Source: Arthrobacter sp. N199823 (lineage in GTDB: Bacteria; Actinomycetota; Actinomycetes; Actinomycetales; Micrococcaceae). Taken from it: a stretch of 64,000 nt of DNA. The translations under genes were made by a program, and so were the position numbers. The notes under the pieces were generated by a model, which was given only the letters and a program-made list of their open reading frames with translations, was not told where the DNA came from and did not search any database. Where the stretch lies: contig NZ_PJIN01000005.1 in assembly GCF_002929705.1 (NCBI RefSeq), forward strand, positions 1-64,000, read 5' to 3'. Below, piece after piece: positions 8,226-18,358 of the stretch (position 1 is the stretch's first letter; each line of letters begins with the position of its first letter).

Positions 8226-10841
8226 ATGAAGGCAATCCGCAGATTCACTGTCCGTACTGCTGTTCCCGCGCAGATTTCCGCATTGACCCGGTTGGCCACC
8301 AACCTCCGCTGGTCCTGGCATGTCCCCACCCGTTCCCTGTTCGAGTCCCTCAACCCGGAGCTGTGGGAAAAATCCCGCCGCGATCCGCTTGCCATGCTCT
8401 CCTCGTTGTCCCGTGCCCAGCTGCAGGAACTGGCGGCAGATCCGGAGGTGGTGGCCCGCGTGAGCGCTGCGGCCAGCAGTCTGGACCGATACCTGTCTGA
8501 GCCGCGCTGGTACCAAACTCTGGGCTCCGATGCGCCCGAATGCATCGCCTACTTCTCCCCCGAATTTGGCATCACCGAGGTCCTGCCGCAGTACTCCGGC
8601 GGACTCGGCATCCTGGCCGGCGACCACCTCAAATCCGCCTCCGACCTGGGTGTCCCGCTGATTGGCGTGGGACTTCTTTACCAGGCCGGCTATTTCAAGC
8701 AGTCGTTGTCCAAGGACGCCTGGCAGCAGGAAAGTTACCCGCTGCTTGACCCTGACGCCCTACCGCTGACCCTGTTGCGTGAGGAGGACGGCACGCCCGT
8801 GCAGATTCACCTCCCGCTGCCGGATCACCGGATGCTGCGCGCACATGTTTGGCGGGCGGATGTGGGCCGGGTGCCCCTGCTGTTGCTCGATTCAAACGTG
8901 GCCGAGAACGACGACGCCGCCCGTGGCGTCACCGACCGGCTGTACGGCGGCGGCGGCGATCACCGCTTGACGCAGGAACTGCTGTTGGGCATGGGCGGGG
9001 TCAAGGCGTTGCGCGTCCACGCCCGCCTCACAGGAACCGCGGCGCCGGAAGTTTTCCACACCAATGAGGGCCACGCAGGCTTCCTCGGGATCGAACGCAT
9101 CCGCGAACTCATGGACCCGGCCATCACACCGGAACCGTTGTCATGGCGCGAGGCGCTGGCTGCTGGCCGCGCGTCGACCGTGTTCACCACGCACACCCCC
9201 GTGCCGGCGGGCATTGACAGGTTCCCGCGCAGCATGATCGAGCACTTTTTCGCGGGCTCCTTGGCACCGGGCGTTCCGGTCCACGAAATCCTCGCCTTGG
9301 GCGCGGAAAATTACGACGACGGCGATTCCGGCGTCTTCAACATGGCCGTCATGGGGCTGCGACTGGCACAGCGCGCCAATGGTGTGGCGAAGCTACACGG
9401 CGTGGTCTCCCGCGGCATGTTCTCCGGGCTGTGGCCACGATTCGATGAGGCTGATGTGCCCATCACTTCCGTCACCAACGGCGTGCATGTGCCCACCTGG
9501 ATTGACCCGCTGCTGGCCGCGTTGGCCCGGGAACGCTTTGGCGCCGAGGTGGTGGATGGCCCGGATTGGTCCAAGGTGTATGACGTGAGCGACGCCGATG
9601 TGTGGGCTATGCGCCGGCGGCTGCGGGAGGCGCTCGTGGAGGATGCCCGAGCCCGACTGCGCTCGTCGTGGAAGAAGCGCGGTGCGGCCGATGCCCAGCT
9701 GGCCTGGACTGATTCTGTCTTGGATCCGGACGTGCTGACCATTGGTTTTGCCCGCCGCGTCCCGACCTACAAGCGCCTGACCTTGATGCTGCGCGACCCC
9801 GCCCGGCTCAAGGCGCTGCTGCTGCACCCGGAGCACCCGATCCAGATCATCATCGCCGGAAAATCGCACCCCGCTGACGACGCCGGCAAGAAAATGATCC
9901 AGGATCTGGTGCAGTTCACCGATGATCCCGAGGTACGCCACAGGATCATCTTCCTGCCCAACTACGACATCGCCATGGCCCGCACGCTGTTCCCCGGCTG
10001 TGACGTCTGGCTGAACAATCCGCTGCGCCCGCTCGAGGCGTGCGGCACCTCCGGCATGAAGGCCGCCATCAACGGCTCGCTGAACTTGTCCGTCATGGAT
10101 GGTTGGTGGGATGAACTGTACGACGGCGAAAACGGCTGGGCGATCCCGACGGCCAATACCGGGGCAGGCGAAACGGAACGCGACGATATCGAGGCCGCCG
10201 CCCTGTACGAATTGTTGGAAACTCAAGTTGCGCCGCGCTTCTACGGCGAAGTGGTGGCTGCTGCTGCAGGGGCTGCAGGACCGTCCCAACCGCACGACGG
10301 CGGACTGCCCTCGCACTGGATTTCCATGATCAAGCACACCATCGCCCACCTGGGGCCGGCTGTCTCGGCCAACCGCATGGTTGCCGAGTACGTGCAGCGT
10401 TTGTACCAGCCGGCAGCTGTTGCTGGAAGGCTTGCCCGGGCCGACAGCTACGCATCCGTGCGTGAACTGGCGGCGTGGATTGATCGGGTTCGCCCGGCCT
10501 GGCACGAGGTTCGCGTTGAACACGTGGAGTCCCACGGACTCAACGACGAGCCGCAAATTGGCGAGACCCTGCAGGTCCGTGCCCACATCATGTTGGGCAC
10601 CTTGAACCCAGCCGATGTCCAAGTCAACGTGGTGTACGGCACGGCAGGCGAATCGGATGATCTGAGCTCAACGCAAACCCTTGCGCTTGACTCGGTGCAG
10701 GATAACGGCGGCGGAAGATTCCAATACGCCGCCGATCTGCTGATCGACCGTTCCGGCGACTTTGGCTACGGCATCCAGGTGCTCCCCCGCCATACGGCGC
10801 TGGCAAACCCGGCTGAATTGGCGCTCATCACCACGGCTTAA
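8226..10841 (+). CDS. glgP: Glycogen/alpha-glucan phosphorylase
   Basis: An 871-residue phosphorylase of the actinobacterial GlgP type (DUF3417 N-terminal domain, then GT35) that releases glucose 1-phosphate from alpha-glucan. The PLP-site motif EACGTSGMKAAINGS places the lysine near residue 612. An open frame continues upstream to 8097, but the family N-terminus (MKAIRRFTVRT) fits ATG 8226. An in-frame GTG at 8217, preceded by GGGGGTGG, is a credible alternative. TAGTGT 7 bases before the ATG could also be a -10 of a leaderless transcript. It is divergent from glgE and convergent with glgX. Confidence 0.93.
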   Translation: MKAIRRFTVRTAVPAQISALTRLATNLRWSWHVPTRSLFESLNPELWEKSRRDPLAMLSSLSRAQLQELAADPEVVARVSAAASSLDRYLSEPRWYQTLGSDAPECIAYFSPEFGITEVLPQYSGGLGILAGDHLKSASDLGVPLIGVGLLYQAGYFKQSLSKDAWQQESYPLLDPDALPLTLLREEDGTPVQIHLPLPDHRMLRAHVWRADVGRVPLLLLDSNVAENDDAARGVTDRLYGGGGDHRLTQELLLGMGGVKALRVHARLTGTAAPEVFHTNEGHAGFLGIERIRELMDPAITPEPLSWREALAAGRASTVFTTHTPVPAGIDRFPRSMIEHFFAGSLAPGVPVHEILALGAENYDDGDSGVFNMAVMGLRLAQRANGVAKLHGVVSRGMFSGLWPRFDEADVPITSVTNGVHVPTWIDPLLAALARERFGAEVVDGPDWSKVYDVSDADVWAMRRRLREALVEDARARLRSSWKKRGAADAQLAWTDSVLDPDVLTIGFARRVPTYKRLTLMLRDPARLKALLLHPEHPIQIIIAGKSHPADDAGKKMIQDLVQFTDDPEVRHRIIFLPNYDIAMARTLFPGCDVWLNNPLRPLEACGTSGMKAAINGSLNLSVMDGWWDELYDGENGWAIPTANTGAGETERDDIEAAALYELLETQVAPRFYGEVVAAAAGAAGPSQPHDGGLPSHWISMIKHTIAHLGPAVSANRMVAEYVQRLYQPAAVAGRLARADSYASVRELAAWIDRVRPAWHEVRVEHVESHGLNDEPQIGETLQVRAHIMLGTLNPADVQVNVVYGTAGESDDLSSTQTLALDSVQDNGGGRFQYAADLLIDRSGDFGYGIQVLPRHTALANPAELALITTA

Positions 10842-10939
10842 GCGCGTTTCGGCGCTGGTCCGGCCCGGCTACCGCCGGGTCCGCCGCTCGCAGAAAGATT
10901 TTTTGGGGCTCGTTCCTCGCCGAAAAATCCGTGCTCACT

Positions 10940-10974
10940 ATCCGGCCCGGCGTTCGCCGGGCCGGATCTGTTTT
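10940..10974 (+). terminator. Rho-independent terminator of glgP
   Basis: ATCCGGCCCGGCG (10940-10952) pairs perfectly with 10955-10967 around a 2-base TT gap, and TTTT follows at 10971-10974. A weaker stem at 10861-10882 and a GATTTTT...AAAAATC inverted repeat precede it. Confidence 0.7.
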
Positions 10975-11148
10975 GTCCGCCCGGCTGCTCTGGGCCCACG
11001 CCCGCGAGGGACCCGCTGCGAGCCTGCGAGCAGTGGGAGCCGGTGCGACCGGATTGTCCGCCCGATTGCGTTGGGCCCACGCCAGCGAGGGCCCCGCTGC
11101 GAGCCTGCGAGCAGTGGGAGCCGGTGGAGGGCCCACGCCCGCCAGGGA
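10974..11148. repeat. 81-bp tandem repeat in the glgP-glgX gap
   Basis: The convergent gap 10842-11196 holds no gene. Starting at TGTCCGCCCG, a unit occupies 10974-11054, recurs from 11055 to about 11127, and a third truncated copy (GGGCCCACGCCCGCCAGGG) begins near 11129. Each copy carries GCTGCGAGCCTGCGAGCAG. Several frames stay open through it only because of the repetitive GC-rich composition, so I call no protein. Confidence 0.75.
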
Positions 11149-11184
11149 CCCGCTGTGTGGATCGCTCGCGATCCACACAGCGGG
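11149..11184. terminator. Perfect 16-bp hairpin between glgP and glgX
   Basis: CCCGCTGTGTGGATCG (11149-11164) pairs without mismatch to 11169-11184 around a CTCG loop, 12 bases beyond the glgX stop. Its symmetry allows use on either strand; glgX is the nearest gene. Confidence 0.65.
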
Positions 11185-11196
11185 AGCGGGCGGGGA

Positions 11197-13383
11197 TTAG
11201 CGGGCGGTGAGATCGTTTCGGAAGATCTGGACGGTATTCGCACTGGCGCGCACGGCGTTCCCAGGCTCGACCAGCTGTTGCGAACGGGACAGCGCGAAGG
11301 TGGGTTCGCCGTCGTCCATCTGAGTCGGTGACTCCGTGGTCATGCGCAACATGTAGGGCCGCGGCGCGACGGCAACCTCAGTGTCGGGAGCCGCCTTGGG
11401 ATCAGCGTCCGGCTCGCTGAAGCGCGGGTTCGCGGGGAGCACCACGTCTTCATCGGTGATGCCGGTGTTGAAGACGATGAGCCCATCAACCGCGCCGTCC
11501 GGGGAACCCATCAGCATGGTCAGCACACGCTCGTGCGGGTTGCCCCAGCGCTCGGGCGTCATGGGAGCACCGTCGGCACCGTACCAGTGGATGAACGACT
11601 GCCCGCCACGGGTGGGGTAGCTGCTGGGCTGCGCGGCCAGGAAATCCTTGCGGATCTTCAAGAGTCGCGAGGTGGCCGCGAGCATGGTTTTGGCCTCGTC
11701 GTCCATGGTCCAATCGACCCAGGCGATCTCATTGTCCTGGCAGTAGACGTTGTTGTTTCCACCCTGGCTGCGGCCAATCTCATCGCCCGCGGTGATCATG
11801 GGCACGCCGAGGGCCAGAAGCATGGTGGCCATCAGATTACGGCTGGTCCGGGCGCGCTGGTCCAAGGTGTTGGGGTTGTTGGTGATGCCCTCAACGCCGT
11901 GGTTCCAGCTGCGATTGTTGTTGGTTCCGTCGCGGCTATCTTCCTGGTTGTCTTCATTGTGCTTGTGGTTATAAGCAGTGAGATCGGCCAAGGTGAAGCC
12001 GTCATGGGCCGTGATCAAGTTGACAGTGGCCATGCGGCTGCGCCCTGAGGCAGCAAACATCGCCGCCGATCCGCCCAATGCATCACCGAATTTGGCCAAG
12101 CCTTGGTGGTGGTAGCCAGCCAGCATGGCGGCCCGGTCGGTGAGCCACACTTCCCGGACATTGTCGCGGAAGGAATCATTCCAGTCGGCCCAGCCGGTGG
12201 GGAAATTCCCTGTCTGCCAGCCGCCGTAACCAACATCCCACGGCTCAGAAATGAGCTTGGTGGAGGCCAACACACCGTCGGTAGCCGCTGCGAGCAGGAA
12301 CGGGTGCTGGTTGTTGAAGGCGTGCTCTCCATCGCGTGCCAGTGAGACGGCGAGGTCAAAGCGGAAACCATCAATGTGGAACTCTTCAACCCAGTAACGC
12401 AGAGAATCCATGGCCATTTTAATGACGTGAGGGTTGCCGAAGTTTAGGGTGTTGCCACAGCCGGTGGTGTCGAAATAGTGACCATCACGCATACGGTAGT
12501 ACTGCTCTTCGGCGAGCCCGCGCCAACTGTACGACGGGCCGCCGGAACCGCCCTCGGCGGTGTGGTTGTAGACCACATCGAGGATCACTTCAATGCCCGC
12601 CATGTGCAGCAGCTTGATCATGCCCTTGAGTTCAGCCTGCACCGCCTGCGGACCGGCTGCCTGCGCCGCGGCGCTGGCGTATTGCACGTGCGGGGCGAAG
12701 AATCCCAGGGTGTTGTAGCCCCAGTAATTAGTCATGCCGGTGCCGTGCAGGTGCGGTTCGTCAATATGGAAGTGCACCGGCAAAAGTTCGACGGCGGTCA
12801 CCCCCAGATCCACCAAATGCTTGATCATCGCGGGGTGGGCCATACCGGCATAGCTCCCGCGAATATCTTCGGGAACATCCGGGTGCAACATGGTCTGCCC
12901 GCGCACATGGGCTTCGTAAAAGACGGTCTCGCGCCACGGCGTGTTGGGGCGTTGGACTGTGCCCCAGTCGAATTCCTCATCCATGCGCACCGAAAGGTAG
13001 CGGGTTACACCCTGCGCATCCGTCTGCTCATCGATGTACCGGCCGTACGGGTCCAGTAAAAGCTGCACGGCAACGGGATCAATCAGGAGCATTTCTTCCT
13101 GAGTGGCCCCTAAATCCGTGTAAAAACCGTAGCGAGTGCCGGCCGGCATCTTTTCTACCAGGCCGTGGTGCACGCCGTCGGTCTTGTCCGCCAGAAGCAC
13201 TGCCTTCCAACCGCCGCCTGGCGGCTGGAAGCACAGAACTACATCATGGAATGCCGGTGAGTACACCGCCACGTTGGCCATATCCGGCCCATGTTCCCTT
13301 GGAATGGCGCTAACGCCCAAAGGATAGTGGCGCGACAAAGCCGCCCCCAAGGTACTGATGGCCTCAATGACAGTGATAGGCAT
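11197..13383 (-). CDS. glgX: Glycogen debranching enzyme
   Basis: A 728-residue GH13_11 debranching enzyme that hydrolyses alpha-1,6 branches left after phosphorylase. An N-terminal CBM48-like region (with HYPLG) precedes the barrel. Catalytic motifs are GFRFDLAV (Asp ~341), ISEPWDVG (Glu ~379) and TAHDGFT (Asp ~459). Length is typical. It starts 8 bases after the rlmB stop without a clear Shine-Dalgarno, so it is probably co-transcribed with rlmB, away from the glgE operon. It faces glgP, its partner in glycogen breakdown. Confidence 0.93.
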   Translation of the reverse strand: MPITVIEAISTLGAALSRHYPLGVSAIPREHGPDMANVAVYSPAFHDVVLCFQPPGGGWKAVLLADKTDGVHHGLVEKMPAGTRYGFYTDLGATQEEMLLIDPVAVQLLLDPYGRYIDEQTDAQGVTRYLSVRMDEEFDWGTVQRPNTPWRETVFYEAHVRGQTMLHPDVPEDIRGSYAGMAHPAMIKHLVDLGVTAVELLPVHFHIDEPHLHGTGMTNYWGYNTLGFFAPHVQYASAAAQAAGPQAVQAELKGMIKLLHMAGIEVILDVVYNHTAEGGSGGPSYSWRGLAEEQYYRMRDGHYFDTTGCGNTLNFGNPHVIKMAMDSLRYWVEEFHIDGFRFDLAVSLARDGEHAFNNQHPFLLAAATDGVLASTKLISEPWDVGYGGWQTGNFPTGWADWNDSFRDNVREVWLTDRAAMLAGYHHQGLAKFGDALGGSAAMFAASGRSRMATVNLITAHDGFTLADLTAYNHKHNEDNQEDSRDGTNNNRSWNHGVEGITNNPNTLDQRARTSRNLMATMLLALGVPMITAGDEIGRSQGGNNNVYCQDNEIAWVDWTMDDEAKTMLAATSRLLKIRKDFLAAQPSSYPTRGGQSFIHWYGADGAPMTPERWGNPHERVLTMLMGSPDGAVDGLIVFNTGITDEDVVLPANPRFSEPDADPKAAPDTEVAVAPRPYMLRMTTESPTQMDDGEPTFALSRSQQLVEPGNAVRASANTVQIFRNDLTAR

Positions 13384-13391
13384 GGCTAGCG

Positions 13392-14384
13392 TTAGGCCGA
13401 GCGCTGCTTCGAGATTTCGTACAGTGTGATGCCCACTGCCATGGAGGCGTTGAGGGATTCCATGGCCGAGTCAATCGGAATTGAAACAATCTGGTCGCAG
13501 TTTTCGCGGACCAGGCGGGACAAGCCCTTACCCTCGGAGCCAACCACGATGCAGACCGGTTCCTGCGCCAAACCGAGCTTGGGAAGCGAAACGTCGCCGT
13601 CGCCGTCGAGCCCTAGAACAAAGAAGCCCATCTTCTGGAACGCGCCGATGGCACGGTTCAGGTTGGGAGCTTTAGCAACGGGGACGCGCACGGCGGCACC
13701 GGCGCTGGTCTTCCAAGCGGCAGCCGTGACACCGGCGCTGCGGCGCTCGGGCACGATCACTGCGTGGCCGGAGAACGCCGAAACGCTTCGGATGATGGCA
13801 CCGAGGTTGCGGGTATCGGTGATGCCGTCCAGGGCCACGATGAGCGGCGCGTTAGCGATGTGTCCCTTCTTCCACTTAGCGATGATCTCGCTGGCGGTGT
13901 CTACGGCGTCCTCGTACTCGTACGGAGGAATCTGCAGCACCAGGCCCTGGTGGATGGCGTCTTCGGTGAGACGGTCCAGTTCCGGCTTGTGGGCTTCCAG
14001 CAACGGGATGCCGCGCTCGGTGGCGAGTTTGATGGATTCGCGCACGCGCTCGTCCATGTCGACGCGGACAGCAACGTAGAGTGCCTTGGCGGGAATGCCG
14101 GCGCGCAGTGCCTCAACAACCGAATTACGGCCCGTCACGAGCTCTTCGGTGGCCTTGCCCTTGGGGCCGCTGTTGCGGCGGGGTGAGGCGCTGGTGCCAG
14201 CGCCGCGCTTAGCGGCTGAACGCTCGGCCAGCTCCTGGTTCTTGTACGCCTTGTGGTAGGTGCGCTCTGCAGCCTTAGGGGTCGGGCCCTTGCCCTCGAG
14301 TGCCTTGCGACCGAGCCCACCCGTGCCCTTGACGGGGCCCTTCTTGAGCTTGCGGACGGCGCCGGAACGGGGAGTGTTGGCCAT
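13392..14384 (-). CDS. rlmB: 23S rRNA (guanosine-2'-O-)-methyltransferase, TrmH/SpoU family
   Basis: A 330-residue SPOUT methyltransferase that 2'-O-methylates rRNA. The three knot motifs are present: DTRNLGAIIRS, VVGSEGKGLSRLVRE and ESLNASMAVGITLYE. A basic, disordered ~70-residue N-terminal tail (KLKKGPVKGTGG and similar) is usual in actinobacterial members. I chose ATG 14384, behind AAGGG, rather than the longer open frame to 14438. RlmB (G2251) is the likely specificity, but paralogues with other targets look similar. glgX follows. Confidence 0.88.
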   Translation of the reverse strand: MANTPRSGAVRKLKKGPVKGTGGLGRKALEGKGPTPKAAERTYHKAYKNQELAERSAAKRGAGTSASPRRNSGPKGKATEELVTGRNSVVEALRAGIPAKALYVAVRVDMDERVRESIKLATERGIPLLEAHKPELDRLTEDAIHQGLVLQIPPYEYEDAVDTASEIIAKWKKGHIANAPLIVALDGITDTRNLGAIIRSVSAFSGHAVIVPERRSAGVTAAAWKTSAGAAVRVPVAKAPNLNRAIGAFQKMGFFVLGLDGDGDVSLPKLGLAQEPVCIVVGSEGKGLSRLVRENCDQIVSIPIDSAMESLNASMAVGITLYEISKQRSA

Positions 14385-14610
14385 GGTAAAACCCTTACGA
14401 TTGGTGCGGTGCCCTGTGCTGGCCCCGAAGTTCGTCAAACAAATCAGACAGCGAGCACATTTTTGGCACGCTTCATAACGGGAAACAACATACCCGTAGC
14501 TAATAGCTTACGGCCTCGAAGCAAATCCTGTGGTAAATGGGCGCAAAAGTGGTACGTCTCACCGCTGGACCCGCCGCGAGAATGCGATCGTCTGGCGAAA
14601 TTGCCTTCGA
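14385..14610. other. rlmB upstream region
   Basis: This 226-base AT-richer stretch must hold the rlmB promoter (minus strand). I see no gene. TTGCTT followed 16 bases later by TAGCTA on the minus strand is a possible promoter but is not convincing. Confidence 0.3.
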
Positions 14611-14720
14611 GTGATGCAGCGTTGCACAAAAACCGCCGGAAAGTGATGCAGCGTCCAACAAAAACCGCCGGAAAGTGGTGCGGCGTCCATCAAAAACGGC
14701 CGGAAAGTGATGCGGCGTCC
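14611..14720 (+). repeat. 32-bp repeat family, locus 1 (3.4 copies)
   Basis: Contiguous units start at 14611, 14643, 14675 and 14707 (the last partial), each beginning GTGATGCAGCGT or a close variant, followed by AAAAACCGCCGGAAA. There are no spacers. The array ends 6 bases from the cysS stop codon (minus strand). The same unit occurs at 44351-44464 and 48918-48970. Confidence 0.85.
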
Positions 14721-14726
14721 GGAGGG

Positions 14727-16145
14727 TTACTTCTTCAGGGACCAGGTGGCACCGTTTGCTGTGTCGGCCACGTCCACGCCGGCCGCTGCGAGCAGCTCGC
14801 GGATCCTATCCGATTCGGCCCAGTTCTTCTCCGTCCGGGCCTGCGCACGGGCTTCGAGCTGTGCCTTGATGAGCACGTCCAACGCCGTCAGCTCTGCCTC
14901 CGAGCCACTGCCCTGCCGCCACTTGGGGTCCATCGGGTTGATGCCCAGCGCATCCGTCATGCCCATGACAGCCAGGAACGCATCCTGTAGCGCGTCCTTC
15001 TCCCCCGCGGCCAATGCGGTGTTGCCCGCACGGACCGTTTCATGCAATACCCCAAGCGCTGCCGGAACATTGAGGTCGTCATCCATGGCCCTAACAAACG
15101 CCTCCGGACGGGTACCTATGTAGCCAAAATCGTTCCCGGGGAAGAGCTGGGCCAGAGCTGCCTTGGCAAACGTTTCAATGCGGTCGACGGCGGCCGCGGC
15201 CTCTGTGAGCGAGCCCGGACGGTAATCCAAGACCGAGCGGTAGTGTGCCTGGCCCAGGTAGTAGCGGACCACAAGAGGACGGGCGAGTTCGAGCATTTCG
15301 CGCGGGTTGATGGTGTTGCCGATGGACTTGGACATTTTTTCACCCTGGTAGGTGACCATGCCGTTGTGCATCCAGAAGTTGGCGAAGCCGTGGCCGGCAG
15401 CCTGCGACTGGGCCATCTCGTTTTCGTGGTGCGGGAAGCGCAGATCCAGACCACCACCGTGAATATCAAACTCGGTGCCGAGATACTTGGTGACCATGGC
15501 CGAGCACTCCAGATGCCACCCGGGGCGGCCGGCGCCCCAAGGGGATTCCCACCGAGCAGTCTCCGGATCGCCTTGCTTATGACCCTTCCACAGCGCAAAG
15601 TCGCGGGGATCGCGCTTGCCCCGGGGATCGGCGTCGGGCGCTGCCTGCATGTCATCAATGTTCTGGTGCGTCAGGGAGCCGTACTGCTTCCAAGAACGCA
15701 CATCAAAGTAAACGTCGCCGGAATCATCCAGTGCCGGGTAGGCGTGGCCGCGCTCAATCAGCGTGGCAATGAGGGCGTGCATCTCGGGGATATGGCCGGT
15801 GGCGCGCGGCTCGTAGGTGGGCTTCTGAATACCCAACGACTCGTAGGCGGTAGCGAACGCCTGCTCGAAGCGGTAGGCCAGTCCCCACCAGGGCTCGTTG
15901 TTCTCGGCGGCCTTGACCAGGATCTTGTCGTCAATGTCTGTCACATTGCGGACCACTGTGACGTCATATCCGCTGCTTTGCAGCCAGCGCGTCAGCTGGT
16001 CGAAGGCAAGCGCGGATCGGACGTGGCCAATATGCGGCTCGCCCTGGACCGTGGCGCCGCAGTAATACAGCGAAACCTGCCCCTCTTTGAGCGGGACGAA
16101 GTCGCGAATGGCGGCAGTGGCGGAGTCATGGAATCGCAGGGTCAC
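14727..16145 (-). CDS. cysS: Cysteinyl-tRNA synthetase
   Basis: This 472-residue class I synthetase charges tRNA-Cys. The signature motifs are visible: PHIGHVRS (HIGH) near residue 38 and [10 protein letters not shown] (KMSKS) near 268. The zinc-site residues CGATVQG, LECSAMV and [14 protein letters not shown] are also present. It starts with GTG overlapping the ispF stop by four bases (GTGA), so ispD-ispF-cysS is one transcription unit. This order is the standard actinobacterial arrangement. Length is normal and nothing is missing. Confidence 0.97.
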   Translation of the reverse strand: MTLRFHDSATAAIRDFVPLKEGQVSLYYCGATVQGEPHIGHVRSALAFDQLTRWLQSSGYDVTVVRNVTDIDDKILVKAAENNEPWWGLAYRFEQAFATAYESLGIQKPTYEPRATGHIPEMHALIATLIERGHAYPALDDSGDVYFDVRSWKQYGSLTHQNIDDMQAAPDADPRGKRDPRDFALWKGHKQGDPETARWESPWGAGRPGWHLECSAMVTKYLGTEFDIHGGGLDLRFPHHENEMAQSQAAGHGFANFWMHNGMVTYQGEKMSKSIGNTINPREMLELARPLVVRYYLGQAHYRSVLDYRPGSLTEAAAAVDRIETFAKAALAQLFPGNDFGYIGTRPEAFVRAMDDDLNVPAALGVLHETVRAGNTALAAGEKDALQDAFLAVMGMTDALGINPMDPKWRQGSGSEAELTALDVLIKAQLEARAQARTEKNWAESDRIRELLAAAGVDVADTANGATWSLKK

Positions 16146-16663
16146 GGCTCTAGGGTATCCCGTCGGGCCGATGCGGTGTGCTCGCGCTGGATGACCAGAG
16201 CGGTGGCAATGGCTGTAATGCCTTCGGTTCGGCCGGTAAATCCCAGCCCGTCGGAGGTGGTGGCGCTGACGGACACCGGGGCGCCCGCAGCAATGCTCAG
16301 AGCTACTTCTGCCTCGCGGCGGCGGGGTGAAAACTTAGGCCGGTTGCCAATGAGTTGAACGGCAACATTGCCAATCTCAAAACCTGCTTCGCGCACAATC
16401 CGGGCCGCCTCCCCCAACAATTTAACGCCGGAGGCGCCCGCGTATTCGGGGCGGTCCGTGCCAAAGTGAGTGCCAAGATCGCCCACTCCCGCTGCTGAAA
16501 ACAGGGCGTCGGCAGCTGCGTGAGCTACGGCGTCGCCGTCGGAATGGCCGCTGAGTCCGCGCTCGCCTTCCCACAGCAATCCTGCGAGCCAGAGCGGAGC
16601 GGGGGAATCATCCGCGGCGAAGGCATGTGTGTCGACGCCGATGCCTGTGCGGGGCAAGATCAT
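16142..16663 (-). CDS. ispF: 2-C-methyl-D-erythritol 2,4-cyclodiphosphate synthase
   Basis: A 173-residue MEP-pathway enzyme that cyclises CDP-ME 2-phosphate, en route to isopentenyl diphosphate. The zinc ligands are in GVDTHAF and [13 protein letters not shown], and the substrate loop SDGLGFTGR is present. It lies 5 bases after ispD and overlaps cysS by 4. It is slightly longer than E. coli IspF because of an N-terminal insertion after DTHAF. Confidence 0.96.
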   Translation of the reverse strand: MILPRTGIGVDTHAFAADDSPAPLWLAGLLWEGERGLSGHSDGDAVAHAAADALFSAAGVGDLGTHFGTDRPEYAGASGVKLLGEAARIVREAGFEIGNVAVQLIGNRPKFSPRRREAEVALSIAAGAPVSVSATTSDGLGFTGRTEGITAIATALVIQREHTASARRDTLEP

Positions 16664-16668
16664 GGTCT

Positions 16669-17448
16669 TTAGCCTTCAATCCATCGTGGGCGAAGTGGCC
16701 CTTCCAGCAGCGCCTCGGCCACCAAAAGATCGGTGGGCGAGGTAATTTTCAGGCTGTGCGTTGATCCCTGCACCACGAACACTTCCTCGCCAAGGGCTTC
16801 CACCAGCATGGCGTCGTCAGTGATGGCCGCCAGCTCGTCATCGCTGAGCGTCAGTGCGTGAGCGTGAGCTTGGCGGAGGGTGTCCAGATCAAATCCCTGA
16901 GGAGTCTGGACAGCACGCAACACGCTGCGCGCGGGGGTGCCCACCACTTTTTCCACGCCAGCGCCAGTCGCTGGCAGCGTTGCCGGGGCCACGGTTTTGA
17001 TGGTGTCCACCACGGCAAGTGCCGGGATGACAGCCTTCGCACCGTCTCTCAGGGCTGCTGCTACGCGGTTGAAGACACCCGACGGCGTCAGCGGCCGGGC
17101 GGCGTCGTGAATCATGATCGTCGTGACGCCTTCAGCAATGCTGGCCAAGGCCGCGGCGACCGAATCCGAACGTTCCGCACCGCCTTCAACCACACTGAAA
17201 ACGATGCCCTTGGCCTGCGCTTCCGCAGCGGCAGTCTGGCAAATGGTGAGCAATTGGGGGTCATCAGGTGGAATGGCTACACAAATCTGCGCAGCGACAC
17301 CTGTCTTGATCACTCCTCGAATAGCGAGGAGCACCATGGGCTGCCCGGCCAACGGCACTCGAGCTTTGGGGACACCGTAGCCCAGCCGCTGCCCGGAACC
17401 GGCGGCAACAATTACAACGGCGCAGGATCCTGCTTTCACCTCAGTCAT
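16669..17448 (-). CDS. ispD: 2-C-methyl-D-erythritol 4-phosphate cytidylyltransferase
   Basis: A 259-residue nucleotidyltransferase that makes CDP-ME from MEP and CTP. The nucleotide-binding signature [18 protein letters not shown] lies at the N-terminus and IHDAARPL in mid-protein. It is the first gene of ispD-ispF-cysS. On the minus strand TAATGT lies 7 bases before the ATG and AGAGGA lies between, so either leaderless or Shine-Dalgarno initiation is possible. Confidence 0.95.
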   Translation of the reverse strand: MTEVKAGSCAVVIVAAGSGQRLGYGVPKARVPLAGQPMVLLAIRGVIKTGVAAQICVAIPPDDPQLLTICQTAAAEAQAKGIVFSVVEGGAERSDSVAAALASIAEGVTTIMIHDAARPLTPSGVFNRVAAALRDGAKAVIPALAVVDTIKTVAPATLPATGAGVEKVVGTPARSVLRAVQTPQGFDLDTLRQAHAHALTLSDDELAAITDDAMLVEALGEEVFVVQGSTHSLKITSPTDLLVAEALLEGPLRPRWIEG

Positions 17449-17546
17449 GTCCTCTACATTAGTCCGGCACGGCCAGTATTGACTGCGCGGTGCCTAAGTA
17501 GCCTGGGCCGGTTTGGCTGATTTGGGCTGATTCCACCCGGGCATGC

Positions 17547-17580
17547 AAAAACCCCCACACCACTGGGTGCGGGGGTTTGC
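17547..17580 (-). terminator. Rho-independent terminator of carD
   Basis: On the minus strand AAACCCCCGCACCC pairs with the T-rich GGTGTGGGGGTTTTTG arm around a short AGT loop. It lies just past the carD stop and isolates carD from ispD. Confidence 0.85.
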
Positions 17581-17599
17581 AAAGTTATTCGCAGTGCTA

Positions 17600-18082
17600 C
17601 TACGAGGCCAAGACCTCGTCCAGTACTTCAGCTGCCTTGTCTTCGTCAGTCTTTTCCGCCAGTGCAAGCTCGGAAATCAAGATCTGACGTGCCTTGGCGA
17701 GCATGCGCTTTTCGCCAGCAGACAAGCCGCGGTCATGATCACGACGCCAGAGATCGCGCACGACCTCGGCAACCTTGATGACATCACCGGATGCAAGCTT
17801 TTCCAGGTTGGCTTTGTAACGTCGAGACCAGTTGGTGGGCTCTTCCGTAAACTCTGCACGCAGAACTTCAAAAACGTGCGCGAGGCCTTCCTTGCCTACA
17901 ACGTCGCGTACCCCAACCAGGTCAACGTTCTCCGCAGGGACTTCAATAGTCAGATCCCCCTGGGCAACCTTGAGCTTGAGATACATCTTCTCTTCACCTC
18001 GGATGGTGCGCATCTTGATCTCTTCGATCTTTGCCGCACCATGGTGTGGGTAAACTACTGTCTCGCCGACCTCAAAAAGCAT
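17600..18082 (-). CDS. carD: CarD-family RNA polymerase-binding transcription regulator
   Basis: This 160-residue protein has an N-terminal RNAP-interaction (Tudor-like) domain starting [15 protein letters not shown] and a helical C-terminal DNA-binding domain. The latter contains the conserved tryptophan in [13 protein letters not shown] that stabilises open promoter complexes. CarD stimulates rRNA promoters in mycobacteria. The frame is open to 18118, but ATG 18082 follows GGAAAGGGAG and fits the family. A minus-strand TAAACT at 18114-18109 is a possible -10. It precedes ispD, as in most actinobacteria, but has its own terminator. Confidence 0.96.
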   Translation of the reverse strand: MLFEVGETVVYPHHGAAKIEEIKMRTIRGEEKMYLKLKVAQGDLTIEVPAENVDLVGVRDVVGKEGLAHVFEVLRAEFTEEPTNWSRRYKANLEKLASGDVIKVAEVVRDLWRRDHDRGLSAGEKRMLAKARQILISELALAEKTDEDKAAEVLDEVLAS

Positions 18083-18358
18083 GTGGATTCTCCCTTTCCA
18101 ATACTTCCAGTTTACCACGGTTAACTAGTGACTCCCTTGAGTTTCCGCAGGTCAGGGGCTGCCAGAACTACGCTGGCGGCGCAATTGGTCCAACAATTGT
18201 AAGAATTAGCCTGCCCTTGACTATCACTGCCCGAAGTGCAGTTGGAAGTTGGCGGAACCGCCGTGTCGGCCAAGGGCCGGGGGCGGAAGCATGCATCCAG
18301 CGAATTTGCGGATAAGCTGGACAAAGATATTTTGTCTTTTCCATGAGGAGTTACTGAC

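Noticed and set aside
9393-10622. 409-codon minus-strand frame opposite glgP
   Set aside because: GlgP motifs on the plus strand explain the region; the antisense protein is unlike any family and has no upstream signals.
10828-11331. Several 89-189 codon frames in the glgP-glgX gap
   Set aside because: They run through tandem repeats in several frames on both strands and lack start signals or protein-like composition.
14611-14720. Possible CRISPR array (regular 32-bp units)
   Set aside because: Units are directly contiguous with no unique spacers, and no cas genes are present.
15042-16358. 438-codon plus-strand frame opposite cysS/ispF
   Set aside because: It runs antisense across two overlapping, well-identified genes and has no start context.
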